A stretch of 64,000 bases of DNA from Chrysomallon squamiferum (Eukaryota > Mollusca > Gastropoda > Neomphalida > Peltospiridae), in the NCBI GenBank assembly GCA_012295275.1, contig CM022669.1:17503672-17567671 (forward strand), in the 5' to 3' direction. The translations under genes and the position numbers were made by a program. Below, piece by piece: positions 40,115-51,068 of the stretch. The notes below the pieces were generated by a model. It made no database searches. It saw only the letters and a program-made list of their open reading frames with translations, and was not told the origin of the DNA. Within the stretch, counting starts at the first letter, position 1. Every line of letters begins with the position of its first letter.

Positions 40115-42045
40115 ATAGCCTTTCGATATGAGAATGATTTATTTTCGAACGTATATATAGTTATATTTTCAAATTTTTAATGTCTTTTAATTAGAATTAG
40201 TACATCTTAATTACAGTACCACGTACCTTTTAGAAGTAAATTCTAGAAATACGATTAGTTCTTGAAAACGTACGCACTTTGACGCGTCTGTGATAGTTTT
40301 CTCGTACTGATACTACAAATGAAGCCACGTCTGTGTTGAACTGTTACAGATCACAACTTTGTTACCTCTGTACTGTGATATTAAGAACAGCGCCAGTCCG
40401 TATGCCGGCTGTTTTGAAATTATTACCTGGAATACGCAAAATTTAGTTTACTTCAGCGAATTTCAAGAGACCACAAGGTTATGTATTTGAAAGAGCTTGC
40501 AACATATATTGTGCATTTCATCAGTACTGAAGAATTTTACATAATGTAATTAATAATCATCTGTAACATTAGATATAGTATATCGATAATAATTACACTG
40601 AATATCAAGATTCTTTCGAATGTGTGTTTCAGTTGTATGAAAATATCAATGTTTACGTCGGTATAACCGACTCTCTATTGCGATACCTGATCGATGTCCT
40701 GTGTAATATTTCTGAGTAAACAGAAATAAATACAAATAAATTAGTCAATCAAACAAGCACATGTATATTTTAAAATAAGAATAAAATTAAGAAAATTCCG
40801 TTAACGTCTCAACCTGTGTTACCTTGATTATAACTTTTCCTTCCACTGACAGAGATATAGAATAGGACTGTTCAGTAATGATTGGATAGAGCTTACATGA
40901 AACAAGCCGGATTGTCGTTAGGCAAATATGGTTGGCCAGGTCATTCACATAATTTATCCAAATATCTTCAACTTTACTGACAGATGATGTAATGAAAAAC
41001 ATTCAAGCTTTTTAGCCGCTTTCAGAACAGTACACAATTTCATCCTTTTTAATGATTAAAGTTGAATAAACGTATGTAGTATCAGTACACATGAAAACTT
41101 TTTATTATAAGTGAGTATAATTACATTACTATAAGTTACCAGCAATAAGGTTTTTCTATAAAACATGAATTATATTATAAATTCGATTTTTTGAAATGAG
41201 AATGGATTCTTTTAAAAATACATATAAGTCGATTTTCAAATGTTATATTTAAGTTAATTTAAGTTTCACTTACAGTGACCTAACTTTTAAAGGTAAATTG
41301 TGAAAATGAAATTTCTTCTTGAAAATTTACCCTTTTTGATGAGACACTGAAACATCCGTCTTCAAGTGAAGTCACGTCATGGAACTACTGTTAGAAAACG
41401 GGAATATGGCTCGATTTGATTCTGATACTAAAAACACGACCTAACCAACCAACCCCCGTATTTGTTTTAAAATACCAAACTTAATTTAGATAAAACAAAA
41501 AGGTCGGCAGAGTAAAAAGTGGTCAATGTTCGAAATTGCGAGCAGCGTATGCTATGTATTACATATATATATACATGTATGTGTTTATAATTATGTATGT
41601 ATATGTGTTCAGTGTGTACATGTATGTATGTACTTACATATGTAGTTTACGATTTTGAATATTCTGTCTGATGTACGTCTGATTAGACTCTGCACGTAGA
41701 CGATATTCAGGAACGTACTGGCGTAGGAGGACAAAGTCCAATGACGACGTCAGAAACCTCGTCAGATGCCGCTGATGAAACTCCGTATGTATGGCATCCT
41801 TTCGCCCGCACTCCGAAGGCGCAGGAATATATGCAGTCCCAGTTAGGACTATATTTCAGAACCAATTAAATGTAATTAAAAAGTACAATTAGAAAATACA
41901 AAACTGCAGGTAGATCATTGAAACATTCATCGTTTTTCACATCTACTAATTGAACTTATTCTGTCGTGGTTTTCCTGTTTTTACACTACATTACTTCATA
42001 CAAAACAAATAAGAAATTACTATATTTCCAGGTAAATTATTTTTA
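40115..42045. repeat. Segmental block paired with 27100-29050
   Basis: Aligns by eye along its length, including CACGTACCTTTTAGAAG (40219), the TTAAGAACAGCG element (about 40381) and the GC-richer core near 41790. The last 700 bp are also found at 22320-22990. Confidence 0.85.
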
Positions 42046-42404
42046 TTACAAACATTTTTTTTTTTTTTTTTTTTTTTTTTTCATTATATGAAAGTACATT
42101 TCAGAGCGTTTAGGTAAATTAATACCTCAAAAACGAAAAAAAAAAAAAAAAAACTACAAAAAAATAACAATAATAATTAAAAATAAATAAATAAATAAGT
42201 AATAATAATAATAAAATAATATAAAAATAATAAAATAAATAAATAAAATAAAATAAAACAGAAAATAAAATAAGAACTTAAAAAATATAAAAAAATAAAA
42301 ATAAATAAATACATATAGTACATATAAAGAAGAACGAATACAATCAAGATTCCGTTATCTAAAATTAGTGTAGAAAAAAAAATTCTTAGAGATAAAAAAA
42401 TAAT

Positions 42405-42410
<6 letters not shown>

Positions 42411-42467
<57 letters not shown>
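42411..42467. repeat. (AG)n microsatellite
   Basis: AG tract in unit 1 of the duplication; the matching tract in unit 2 (about 43155-43184) is roughly half as long. Confidence 0.97.
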
Positions 42468-42470
<3 letters not shown>

Positions 42471-42501
42471 AAGAAATAAATTAAAATAAAATAAAATTAA
42501 C

Positions 42502-42548
<47 letters not shown>

Positions 42549-42639
42549 TAATAAAATGAAACAATTAAAAAATAAATACATATAATGAACTGTTCCGAAT
42601 ATTATATTTCCTATGGTGTCAATCAGTAACTTACTTTAA

Positions 42640-42772
42640 TAACATCGTTTAGGGAGAGAAATTGTTCTGAGTGTTGTGTTTCCAATTTTCAGAGTTTCGC
42701 GCTTGTATCCTGTTCGAGCTTCGTTCTCACGGAACACAAAAGGGAAGAAATCGTACAACTGGCTGCAATCAA
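42640..42772 (-). pseudogene. Truncated 3' end of a LicD-type gene (duplicate of LicD-10 end)
   Basis: The minus strand encodes the last 44 residues of the family, from the V-D-C-S-Q-L-Y-D-F-F-P-F region to the stop, almost base for base as in LicD-10 (43356-43488), with one difference (TGTTCG versus TGTACG at 42711). It is cut at 42772 where the second duplication unit begins, so it has no start and no catalytic part. Confidence 0.9.
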
Positions 42773-43149
42773 CTATATTTCCAGTTAAATTATTTTTATT
42801 ACAAACATTTTTTTTTTCTTTTGTTTTTTTTTCATTATATGAAAGTACATTTCAGAGCGTTTAGGTAAATTAATACCTCAAAAAAAAAAAAAAAAAAAAC
42901 TACAAAAAATAACAATAATAATTAAAAATAAATAAATAAATAAGTAATAATAATAATAAAATAATATAAAAATAATAAAATAAATAAATAAAATAAAATA
43001 AAACAGAAAATAAAATAAGAACTTAAAAAATATAAAAAAATAAAAATAAATAAATACATATAGTACATATAAAGAAGAACGAATACAATCAAGATTCCGT
43101 TATCTAAAATTAGTGTAGAAAAAAAAATTCTTAGAGATAAAAAAATAAT

Positions 43150-43187
<38 letters not shown>

Positions 43188-43218
43188 AAGAAATAAATTA
43201 AAATAAAATAAAATTAAC

Positions 43219-43268
<50 letters not shown>

Positions 43269-43355
43269 TAATAAAATGAAACAATTAAAAAATAAATACA
43301 TATAATGAACTGTTCCGAATATTATATTTCCTATGGTGTCAATCAGTAACTTACT

Positions 43356-44297
43356 TTAATAACATCGTTTAGGGAGAGAAATTGTTCTGAGTGTTGTGTT
43401 TCCAATTTTCAGAGTTTCGCGCTTGTATCCTGTACGAGCTTCGTTCTCACGGAACACAAAAGGGAAGAAATCGTACAACTGGCTGCAATCAACAGAAACA
43501 CTTTTTTGTCCTTTGTTCTCTTTATGCAGATAACCCATGGTCACACACTTCTTTACGTTATAAAACGTAGCTACAAGTTTTACTCTTCTACAAGGTACTG
43601 GGGCATATCGGTTTTCAAAAAGACGTAGTTGAAGCGGATATATAATATCTTTTGTGTACACAAACTTTTTCACACAACTGTGAGAACCAAAAATATGAGT
43701 GGAATTTTCTTTCAAGAAAAATATATCCATGAATGGAAATTTATAGCTCACCCCTATTCCAGAAGGGAGCTCCTTCATGTAAAACTTCCACGTGCTGTCA
43801 TGTTCCGAGTGAACGCCATAACCAGGGACACTTCCAAAAATCCTTTTTATTTTGTCCAAATCTGATGTTACGATGACGACATCGAGGTCGTCATCCCAGG
43901 GTGTAATTCCATAATGACGGTAAGATCCTAAGAGAGCTCCGTCCCGCAAGAAACAAGTGAGGTTAGCTTTGCGACAAGTCTCCATTAATTTGTTAAAAGT
44001 CAGAACCATCAGGTCCTGGTCCTTTGGTGAGAGTATAGGGAAGAACTGTCTAAGTAAAGTATTGTTCATCAAGCGGTCTTTATTAGGAAGATACCAAGCG
44101 CCCATTATTTGCTGATCTTTCGTGAATGGAATCTTTACATCATTTCCTGTTGGAGAATCGTTTCTCTCAGAATGACTGATACTGGGTTGGATAACATTCA
44201 GGATATCAGCATAGTTAAGGTGTTGGAAATACAGGTATCCAATTAGATATAATATTACGAACATACCAGCAATTATGAAACAAGTTGCTCTTCCCAT
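43356..44297 (-). CDS. LicD-10: LicD-type transferase, open but with unusual changes
   Basis: An open exon of 313 residues with the M-G-R-A-T-C-F start, an anchor and the short stem of LicD-8. The D-D-D-L-D motif is kept. Several positions constant in most copies are altered: F-L-R-D-G-A instead of F-L-W-D-G, R-H-Y-G instead of R-H-H-G, T-F-N-K-L instead of T-F-D-K-F, F-F-L-K-E-N instead of F-F-F-K-E-N, C-R-R-V-K-L instead of C-R-R-E-K-L, and a terminal P-K-R-C-Y. This clustering of unique replacements suggests relaxed constraint, though the frame is open and a candidate 5' UTR intron (44308-44586) is present. It could be functional with altered specificity or an early pseudogene. Confidence 0.85.
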   Translation of the reverse strand: MGRATCFIIAGMFVILYLIGYLYFQHLNYADILNVIQPSISHSERNDSPTGNDVKIPFTKDQQIMGAWYLPNKDRLMNNTLLRQFFPILSPKDQDLMVLTFNKLMETCRKANLTCFLRDGALLGSYRHYGITPWDDDLDVVIVTSDLDKIKRIFGSVPGYGVHSEHDSTWKFYMKELPSGIGVSYKFPFMDIFFLKENSTHIFGSHSCVKKFVYTKDIIYPLQLRLFENRYAPVPCRRVKLVATFYNVKKCVTMGYLHKENKGQKSVSVDCSQLYDFFPFVFRENEARTGYKRETLKIGNTTLRTISLPKRCY

Positions 44298-46920
44298 TCT
44301 TATAGTTCTGATACTTTGAAATCAAATAAAAGTGAAAACTCTTCGAATTATTGTTCAATGTTAGTGAAACAGAAACAGGTATTCTCTCGAAAATAATTGT
44401 GAAATATGTGAAAATATCAGTTGTTTCTGTCGCGGCTCTTATTGCGATACCTGATGGATGTCCTGTGTGATATTTCTAAGTAAACAGAAATAAATACAAA
44501 TAAATTAGTCAGTCAAACTAGCACATGTATATTTTAGAATAAGAATAAATTTAAGTAAATTCCGTAAATATCTGGACCTGTCTTACCTTGATTATAACTT
44601 TTTCTCCATAGATAAGATATAAGACTGTTCAATAATGATTGGATATAGCTTATCCGAAACAGCCAATCGTTATCAAACAGGAAAGTCGTTAGGTAAATAT
44701 CATTATGTTGGTAATGTAATAAGGCCAGGTTATTTTATCTGTAAATCTTCAGATTTTTTTATCAGCAGATAGTATAATGAAAAACAATCGAGCTTTTTAG
44801 CCGCATTCAGAGCAGTACATATTTTCATTTATTTAATTTCCACATATTTATGATTAAAGTTCAATAAGCAATTCTGGTACACAAGAAAACCTCTTTTTTA
44901 TAAGTGAGCATTTTACATTACATTACGATACCAACAGTAAGATTTTTCAATAAAAAGTGAATTATGTCACAAATCAGATTTTCGAAAAATCTATTACGTA
45001 TATATGATTTTTGGATTTCAATTACATATATTGTGAAAATAAAATTTCATCTTGAAAATTTACGGTCTCTGATGAGACACTGAAATATCCATCTTCAAGT
45101 TAAGTCATGTCATAGAACCACTGACTACAGACTATAGGACTGTTGCAGATCACCAGTATGGATCGACTTGATTCTGGTATTAAAAACATAGCCAACCACC
45201 CGGTATTTGTTTTAAAATAAAAAACTTAATTTAAATTAAAAAAGTTCAATACAGTAAAACATGATAGACATTCGAAACAGCGAGCAGCATATGGTATGTA
45301 TTTGATGAATACGTGTATTTAATTGTTTTTTATTTATGATTATTATTATTAGTAGTAGTATTAGTATTATTAGTATTACTATTATTATTATTATTTCATA
45401 TTTTTACTCAAACATTAACTCGGACTGTATGCTTTTCACGTACGTTTGGTAAATAGTTATTACACATGAAATGTTATCTTGTAAAATTAAAGCTCTGATT
45501 TGCCATTTGTGTGAAAAAACATCTCTTCAGATGTTTATATAAGTTTATTAGATATGTATGTATGTGGGTATCTTTATGTATGTATCTACGTAGGTATGTA
45601 CATAGGTGTGTATGTGCAGATACATATGAGTATGAATGTACCTGTATATGAGTGCATGTCAGTATGTGTGCTTCTCGGTATTGGTGAGTGTGTGGTTACA
45701 TCGGTTCAAAATAGTTGATCCACTTCTCATGTTGACATGTTTATAGAGGACTGTCAGTATGATAATCCAGTTCTCTACAAACACTCTTGATCGAAACACT
45801 TCACAGTTTTAATCTTCAAATGAAAACTATTATAGTAATATTCTAAATTTTTTCGCATCATCAAATTAAATATTTATTAAAATAACGTCTCATTCCTCAC
45901 GAAACCTGAGAAAATACAATTTCCTCTTGAAGACTTGCTCTCTTTGATGATTTTATTTTTGATAACGAGTCATGCTACTAATATACTGACACTTAGCATT
46001 TCAGTGTGAATCAGTTTCGATCGGAACAATCTATATTCTTCTCATTTATTTCTTATCGCTGATGCGTAATGCTAGATACATTCAGTAGCGTGGTATTGTG
46101 TCTACGAATGGTCATATCAAAAACAATAACGATTGAGATCTTTTCCCTTTTAAAATTTATTTATACAAGATTCTACCGAATTTTTTATATTTTTCTAATA
46201 CCTGTTTAGCTGCACGTTTGCAGATACGTGTACTGTCTTGATAGAAAGCAGACCTACTTCTTGGTCTTCCGCCCGTTATCGTTTTATTTGTTGTAAAATT
46301 TTATATCAGATAAAACACAGCTCAGAGTACATGTAATATCTGAAAATGATAATAAACGATTAGAAAATAAAAAATTAGAACTAAGATTATAGTTTGATCA
46401 TCAGGATATTCACCGATTCACATCAATCACTGCTAAACGATTTTTCTTCCTCTTCTTTTTACATAAACATTAATTGTAACAAATACCAAATTTGTTTCTT
46501 TCCAGAAATAAAGAAATATTTTATTCACCAAAACATTTTGTTAAATTAACGTCGTACACATGATTATCGTGTATATGGAGAACGAAATAGAAAATACGCG
46601 ATGGTATTTTTTTTCCATTAGCGGCAATGTTTCTGTTCATGAACCTTCCATTAGACAGGAAATCACAGAAACAAAGACTCTCTTAGACCTTAGGACGCCC
46701 GAGGCACCTCATTTTCAGGGTGCCAGCAACACTGAAATTAAATTACGTGACAAATAAGAACAAATAAAAGAATTAACTAAATACATTTAAATTAGGTTTT
46801 GAAGAAGACGTCTGGTTGTATTTTTCTCCATTTTAATAACTCTGTCTTATTGCAATATTTTATTGCTCTATCGGTTTTAGCACCTGATTGCATCATCGAC
46901 TTTTCTATCTTAAGAAAAAA
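44298..46920. other. Spacer LicD-10/LicD-11
   Basis: About 44298-45210 is the LicD-10 5' flank, with the recurring element at 45173-45188. About 45395-46920 is the LicD-4-type 3' flank, lacking the 200-bp insertion seen near 17973 and 24080. A short TAG/TAT trinucleotide tract lies at 45348-45392. No gene seen. Confidence 0.7.
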
Positions 46921-47869
46921 CTAATAACATTGTTTAGGTAGAGAAATTGTTCTCAGTGTTGTGTTTCCAATTTTCAGAGTTTCTCGCTTGTATCCTGTAC
47001 GAGCTTCGTTTTCACGGAACACAAAAGGGAAGAAATCGTACAGCTGCCTACAATCAACGGTAACACTTTTTTGTCCTCTGTTTATGCAGATAACGCATGG
47101 TTGCACAATTCTTTACGTTATAAAACGTAGTTACTAGTTTTTCTCTTCTACAAGGTACGGGGGCATATCGGTTTTCAAAAAGACGTAGTTGAAGCGGGTA
47201 TATGATATCCTTTGTGTACACAAACCTTTTTACACAACTGTGGGAACCAAAAATATGAGTGGAATTTTCCTTGAAGAAAAATATATCCATGAATGGAAAT
47301 TTATAGTTGACTCCTACTCCAGAAGGCAGATCCTTCATGTAAAATTTCCATGGGGTGTCATGTTCCGAATGTACACTATAACCAGGGACACTTCCAAAAA
47401 TCCTTTTTATTTTGTCCAAATCTGATGTTACGATGACGACATCGAGGTCGTCATCCCAGGGGATAATTCCATGATGACGGTAAGATCCTAAGAGATCTCC
47501 GTCCCACAAGAAACAAGTGAGGTTAGCTTTGCGACAAGTCTCCATGAATTTGTCAAAAGTCAGAACCATCAGTACTTGGTCCTTTGGTGAGAGTATAGGG
47601 AAGAACTTTCTGAGTAAAGTATTGTTTATCAAGCGGTCTTTATTAGGAAGATACCAAGCGCCCATTATTTGCTGATCTTTCGCAAACGGAATCTTTACAT
47701 AATTTCCCTTCTTCTCAACCGTATTAGATTTTTTTATCTCAGAATGGCTGAAATGTTTTTGGATGACACCAACGATGTAAACAGACTTTTTGTGCTGGTA
47801 ATAAAGGTATCCAATTAAGTATAACAATAAGAAAATTCCACCAATTATAAAATAATTTTCTTTTCTCAT
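46921..47869 (-). pseudogene. LicD-11: LicD-type gene with a late 5-bp frameshift deletion
   Basis: The first frame gives 271 residues from M-R-K-E-N-Y-F through anchor, W-D-G-D-L-L-G-S-Y-R-H-H-G, P-W-D-D-D-L-D and the V-P-C-R-R-E-K-L block, then leaves frame near 47076-47082 and stops after K-K-C-Y-R. Compared with LicD-4, five bases are missing between the L-P/H-K and R-G-Q-K codons. The remaining C-terminus continues in another frame to a normal P-K-Q-C-Y at 46921. The copy is mosaic: the stem is of LicD-4/5 type, the catalytic part is of LicD-7/8 type, and the segment after the break has V-T-V-D-C like LicD-4. The first frame keeps all catalytic motifs, so a truncated enzyme is conceivable. 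A candidate 5' UTR intron is 47890-48375. Confidence 0.83.
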
Positions 47870-50126
47870 TTTCGTTGTTCCTTATATTTCTTAAGTGAAA
47901 ACTTTGTTGAAATTACTGTTTGTTTGCCTAATTATTGTGAAACAGTCTTGGATGGAGTAATAGAAACAAATATTCTCTTCGCAGTTTCTGCAGTTTTCGT
48001 TACTGGGATATGATGCATGAATTCATCGACTCTGTATAAGTAAGAAATAAATATTTAGTCATCTAGTTATGATTTGGAAAGTTTTAATTTATGTTTATTA
48101 CCATAACGATTAAATATTAGTACATGTAAGATGCTATGTGGAAAATCAGAAGTTTAGAATAGAAAATAATTATTTTTTATTTTTTTATATAAGTTAACAG
48201 CAAAAATCGATTTTCATTAAAATATTAATTTTGCTGTAAATAAAAATTTTCAAATAACTATAACCTTTCGATATGAGAATGATTTATTTTCGAATATATA
48301 TATAGTTATTATTATAAAATGTTTTATTTATTTTTAAATTAGATTTATTACATCTTAATTACAATCACCACTTACCTTTTAGAAGTAAATTCCAGAAATA
48401 CGATTTGTTCTTGAAAACGTACGCAATTTGACGCGTCTGTGATAGTTTTCTCGTACTGATACTACAAATGAAGCCACGTCTGTGTTGAACTGTTACAGAT
48501 CACAACTTTGTTACCTCTGTACTGTGATATTAAGAACAGCCCCAATCCGTATGACGGCTGTTTTGAAATTATTATCTTTAATACGCAAAATTTCAAGAAA
48601 CCATAAAGTTAAATATTTCAAAAGGTGTGCAACATATGTTGTACATTTCATCAATACTGAAGAATTTTACATAATGTAACTAATAATCATTTGAAACATT
48701 AGGCTGTAGTTTACCGATTATAATCACAATGAACATCAAGAATAGAAAAGGAGCAGTATCGGTATATAAAAATGTAGATTAACGAGACTACGTTAAATAA
48801 GAAACACAGTAGGCCTTTCAGTGACATTTAACTGTAAATGAAACATTTAAAGATTTTTTTTTAGCCTTTCTTTACGAATCATTTTCAATTCATGGTTTCT
48901 GTGTTCTTATTAATTTTGTTCCTTCACCTTGTATTCAATGCTAGATGCAATCAAACATTCAGACTTGAGTTATTGTATGTAAGAAGGTTCATGCATGTTT
49001 ATATGAAAAGAAATACTGAATTTTATTATTATTATTATTACTATAATTATTATTATTATTATTATTATTTTTATTTTATTTTATTATGCACATTTGTAGA
49101 TACTCACATATACGATAGCGTGGAGTCGGATCGACTTTTTTGTTCCTCAGCCCGTTATCTTTAATCGATATGTTTTACTTGTAAACTTTTATATTAAGTA
49201 TTATAAACCGTGAGTATATGTCTTATATGTACAATGATTGAACAGTTAAAAGAGATAGTAAATAATTAGAAAATACAAGATTGCAGATTGATGATTAATA
49301 CAAGTACCGTTGACATTAACCAGTACTTCATACATAAACACGACGGAAACAAATGACAAATGACTATATTTGCGGAAAAAAACAGAAATCTTTTATTTTA
49401 AAAAACATACACAAAGCATTTTGTTAAAATTATACCATTTCGTGGAGTCAGATCCACTTTCTTGTTCCTTCGCCCGTTATCTTTAATATCGATACGTTTT
49501 ACTTGCAAAATTTTATATTAAATAATATAAACCGTGAATATATGTAGTATACAACGATCGACCAATAAGAAGAGATAATAATGAATGAGCAAATACAAGA
49601 TTGCAGATTGATGATTAAGACTTGTACCGATTCACATTAACCAGTACTTCATACATAAACACGACGGAAACAAATGACAAATGACTATATTTGCTGAAAA
49701 AAACAGAAATATTTTATTTAAAAAAAACATACACAAAGCATTTTGTTAACCTACATCGTGCATGTGGTTAATCACTACTCCGAAAATGAATTACGAAACA
49801 TGTTGAAATGATGGTGTACCTTTTTCATTAGCAGCAATATTTATTTGCATTAACCTTCCCTTAGACAGGAATTCACATAAGATGGCGTTTGATAAATTAA
49901 TCGATTTGTACTGATTTCACGAACTAATAACTGAAAACAAAATAAAACCAAAACCCAATAATAAATAAATAAATAAACAAACAAACAAATAATAATTGAA
50001 GTGAAGAAGAAGAAAAAGAAAAAGAAAAGAAAGAAAGAAGAAGAACAAATGAAGTAAACTACTCATCGCTGTGGAAACAAAGATCATTTAGCTGAATATT
50101 ATAAGCACCTGACTACATCATCTACT
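47870..50126. other. Spacer LicD-11/LicD-12
   Basis: The LicD-11 5' flank resembles that of LicD-4, with donor-like CTTACCTTTTAG at 48372 and the upstream element at 48521-48540. A (TAT)n tract lies at 49023-49085, followed by a 320-bp tandem duplication. Purine-rich GAAGAAGAAAAAG sequence lies at 49997-50050. No gene seen. Confidence 0.7.
49117..49746. repeat. Tandem duplication, unit about 320 bp
   Basis: Segment 49117-49435 (CGTGGAGTCGGATC onward) recurs from 49441 (CGTGGAGTCAGATC onward) to 49746. Both contain CATAAACACGACGGAAACAA and CATACACAAAGCATTTTGTT. The LicD-4 flank has only one such unit (about 21880-22190). Confidence 0.88.
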
Positions 50127-51068
50127 TTAATAGCATTGTTTAGGTAGCGAAATTGTTCTCAGTGTTGTGTTTCCAATTTTCAGAGTTTCTCTCATGTGTC
50201 CTGTACGAGCTTCGTTCTCACGGAACACAAACGGAAAGAAATCGTACAACTGGCTGCAATCAACGGAAACACTTTTTTGTCCTCTGTCCACTTTAGGCAG
50301 ATAACTCATGGTTACACACTTGTTTACTTTATAATTCGTAGTTATCAATTTCTCTCTTCTACAAGGTACTGGGGCATATCGGTTTTCAAAAAGACGTAGT
50401 TGAAGCGGGTATATAATATCCTTTCTGTACACTTTATGTTTTACGCATCTATGGGAACCAAAAATATGAGTGGAATTTTCTTTGAAGAAAAATAAATCTA
50501 TGTACGGAAATTTATATTTGACTCCTACTCCATTAGGGAGATCATTCATGTAAAACTTCCACGTGCTGTCATGTTCCTAATATAGACGATATCCAGGGAC
50601 GCTTCCAAAAATCCTTTTTATTTTGTCCAAATCTGATGTTATGATGACGACATCGAGGTCGCCATCCCAGGGGGTAATTCCATGATGACGGTAAGATCCT
50701 AAGAGAGATCCGTCCAACAAGAAACAAGTCAAGTTAGCTTTGCGACAAGTCTCCATGAATTTGTCAAAAGTCAGAACCATCAGGACTTGGTCCTGTGAGG
50801 ACATTATAGGGAAGAACTTTCTAAGCAAGGTATTGTTTGCCAAGCGGTCTTTATTTTGAACAGACCAAACGCCCGTTATTTGGTTATCTTTAGTGAGCAG
50901 AACATTTCCATGATTTCCCTGCCCAGCAACATTTATCTGAGACTGACTGAAGCTCTGTTGGATAACATTCAGCATATCAGCATAGTTAACGTTTTGGAAA
51001 TACACGTGTGCTATTAAATATAATAACGCGAAGAATCCACCAGTTAAAAAAAGGAGGTCTTTTCTCAT
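50127..51068 (-). pseudogene. LicD-12: LicD-type gene broken by one nonsense codon
   Basis: Full-length 313-codon copy with a TAG at 50577-50579 where other copies have TCG (serine) in G-Y-R-V-Y/H-S-E-H. No frameshift. It also reads F-L-L-D-G-S instead of F-L-W-D-G-S and P-W-D-G-D-L-D like LicD-4/5. Its stem (QSQINVAGQGNHGNVLLTKDNQ) is unlike the others, and S-S-Q-D-Q-V is shared only with LicD-13. The stop falls after the acidic motif but before the F-P-Y-I-D strand, so the 163-residue product would lack half the catalytic fold. An acceptor-like AATCAG lies at about 51090 upstream of the ATG. Confidence 0.85.

Larger units (their letters stand above)
39144..43355. other. Spacer LicD-8/LicD-10 with a gene-end fragment
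   Basis: The LicD-8 5' flank runs to 40080. About 40115-42045 is a copy of 27100-29050, containing a LicD-5-type 5' flank but no gene after it. Then comes a tandem duplication of the LicD-10 3' flank (42022-43492) that includes a truncated gene end. Confidence 0.75.
42022..43492. repeat. Head-to-tail duplication of the LicD-10 3' flank and gene end
   Basis: Unit 1 is 42022-42772 and unit 2 is 42773-43492. Both start TATATTTCCAG-TAAATTATT and pass through T and A homopolymers, the same AATAA/AG/AAT low-complexity series, then ATGAACTGTTCCGAATATTA and the last 44 codons of LicD-10. The two differ mainly in microsatellite length (AG tract longer in unit 1). Confidence 0.92.
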
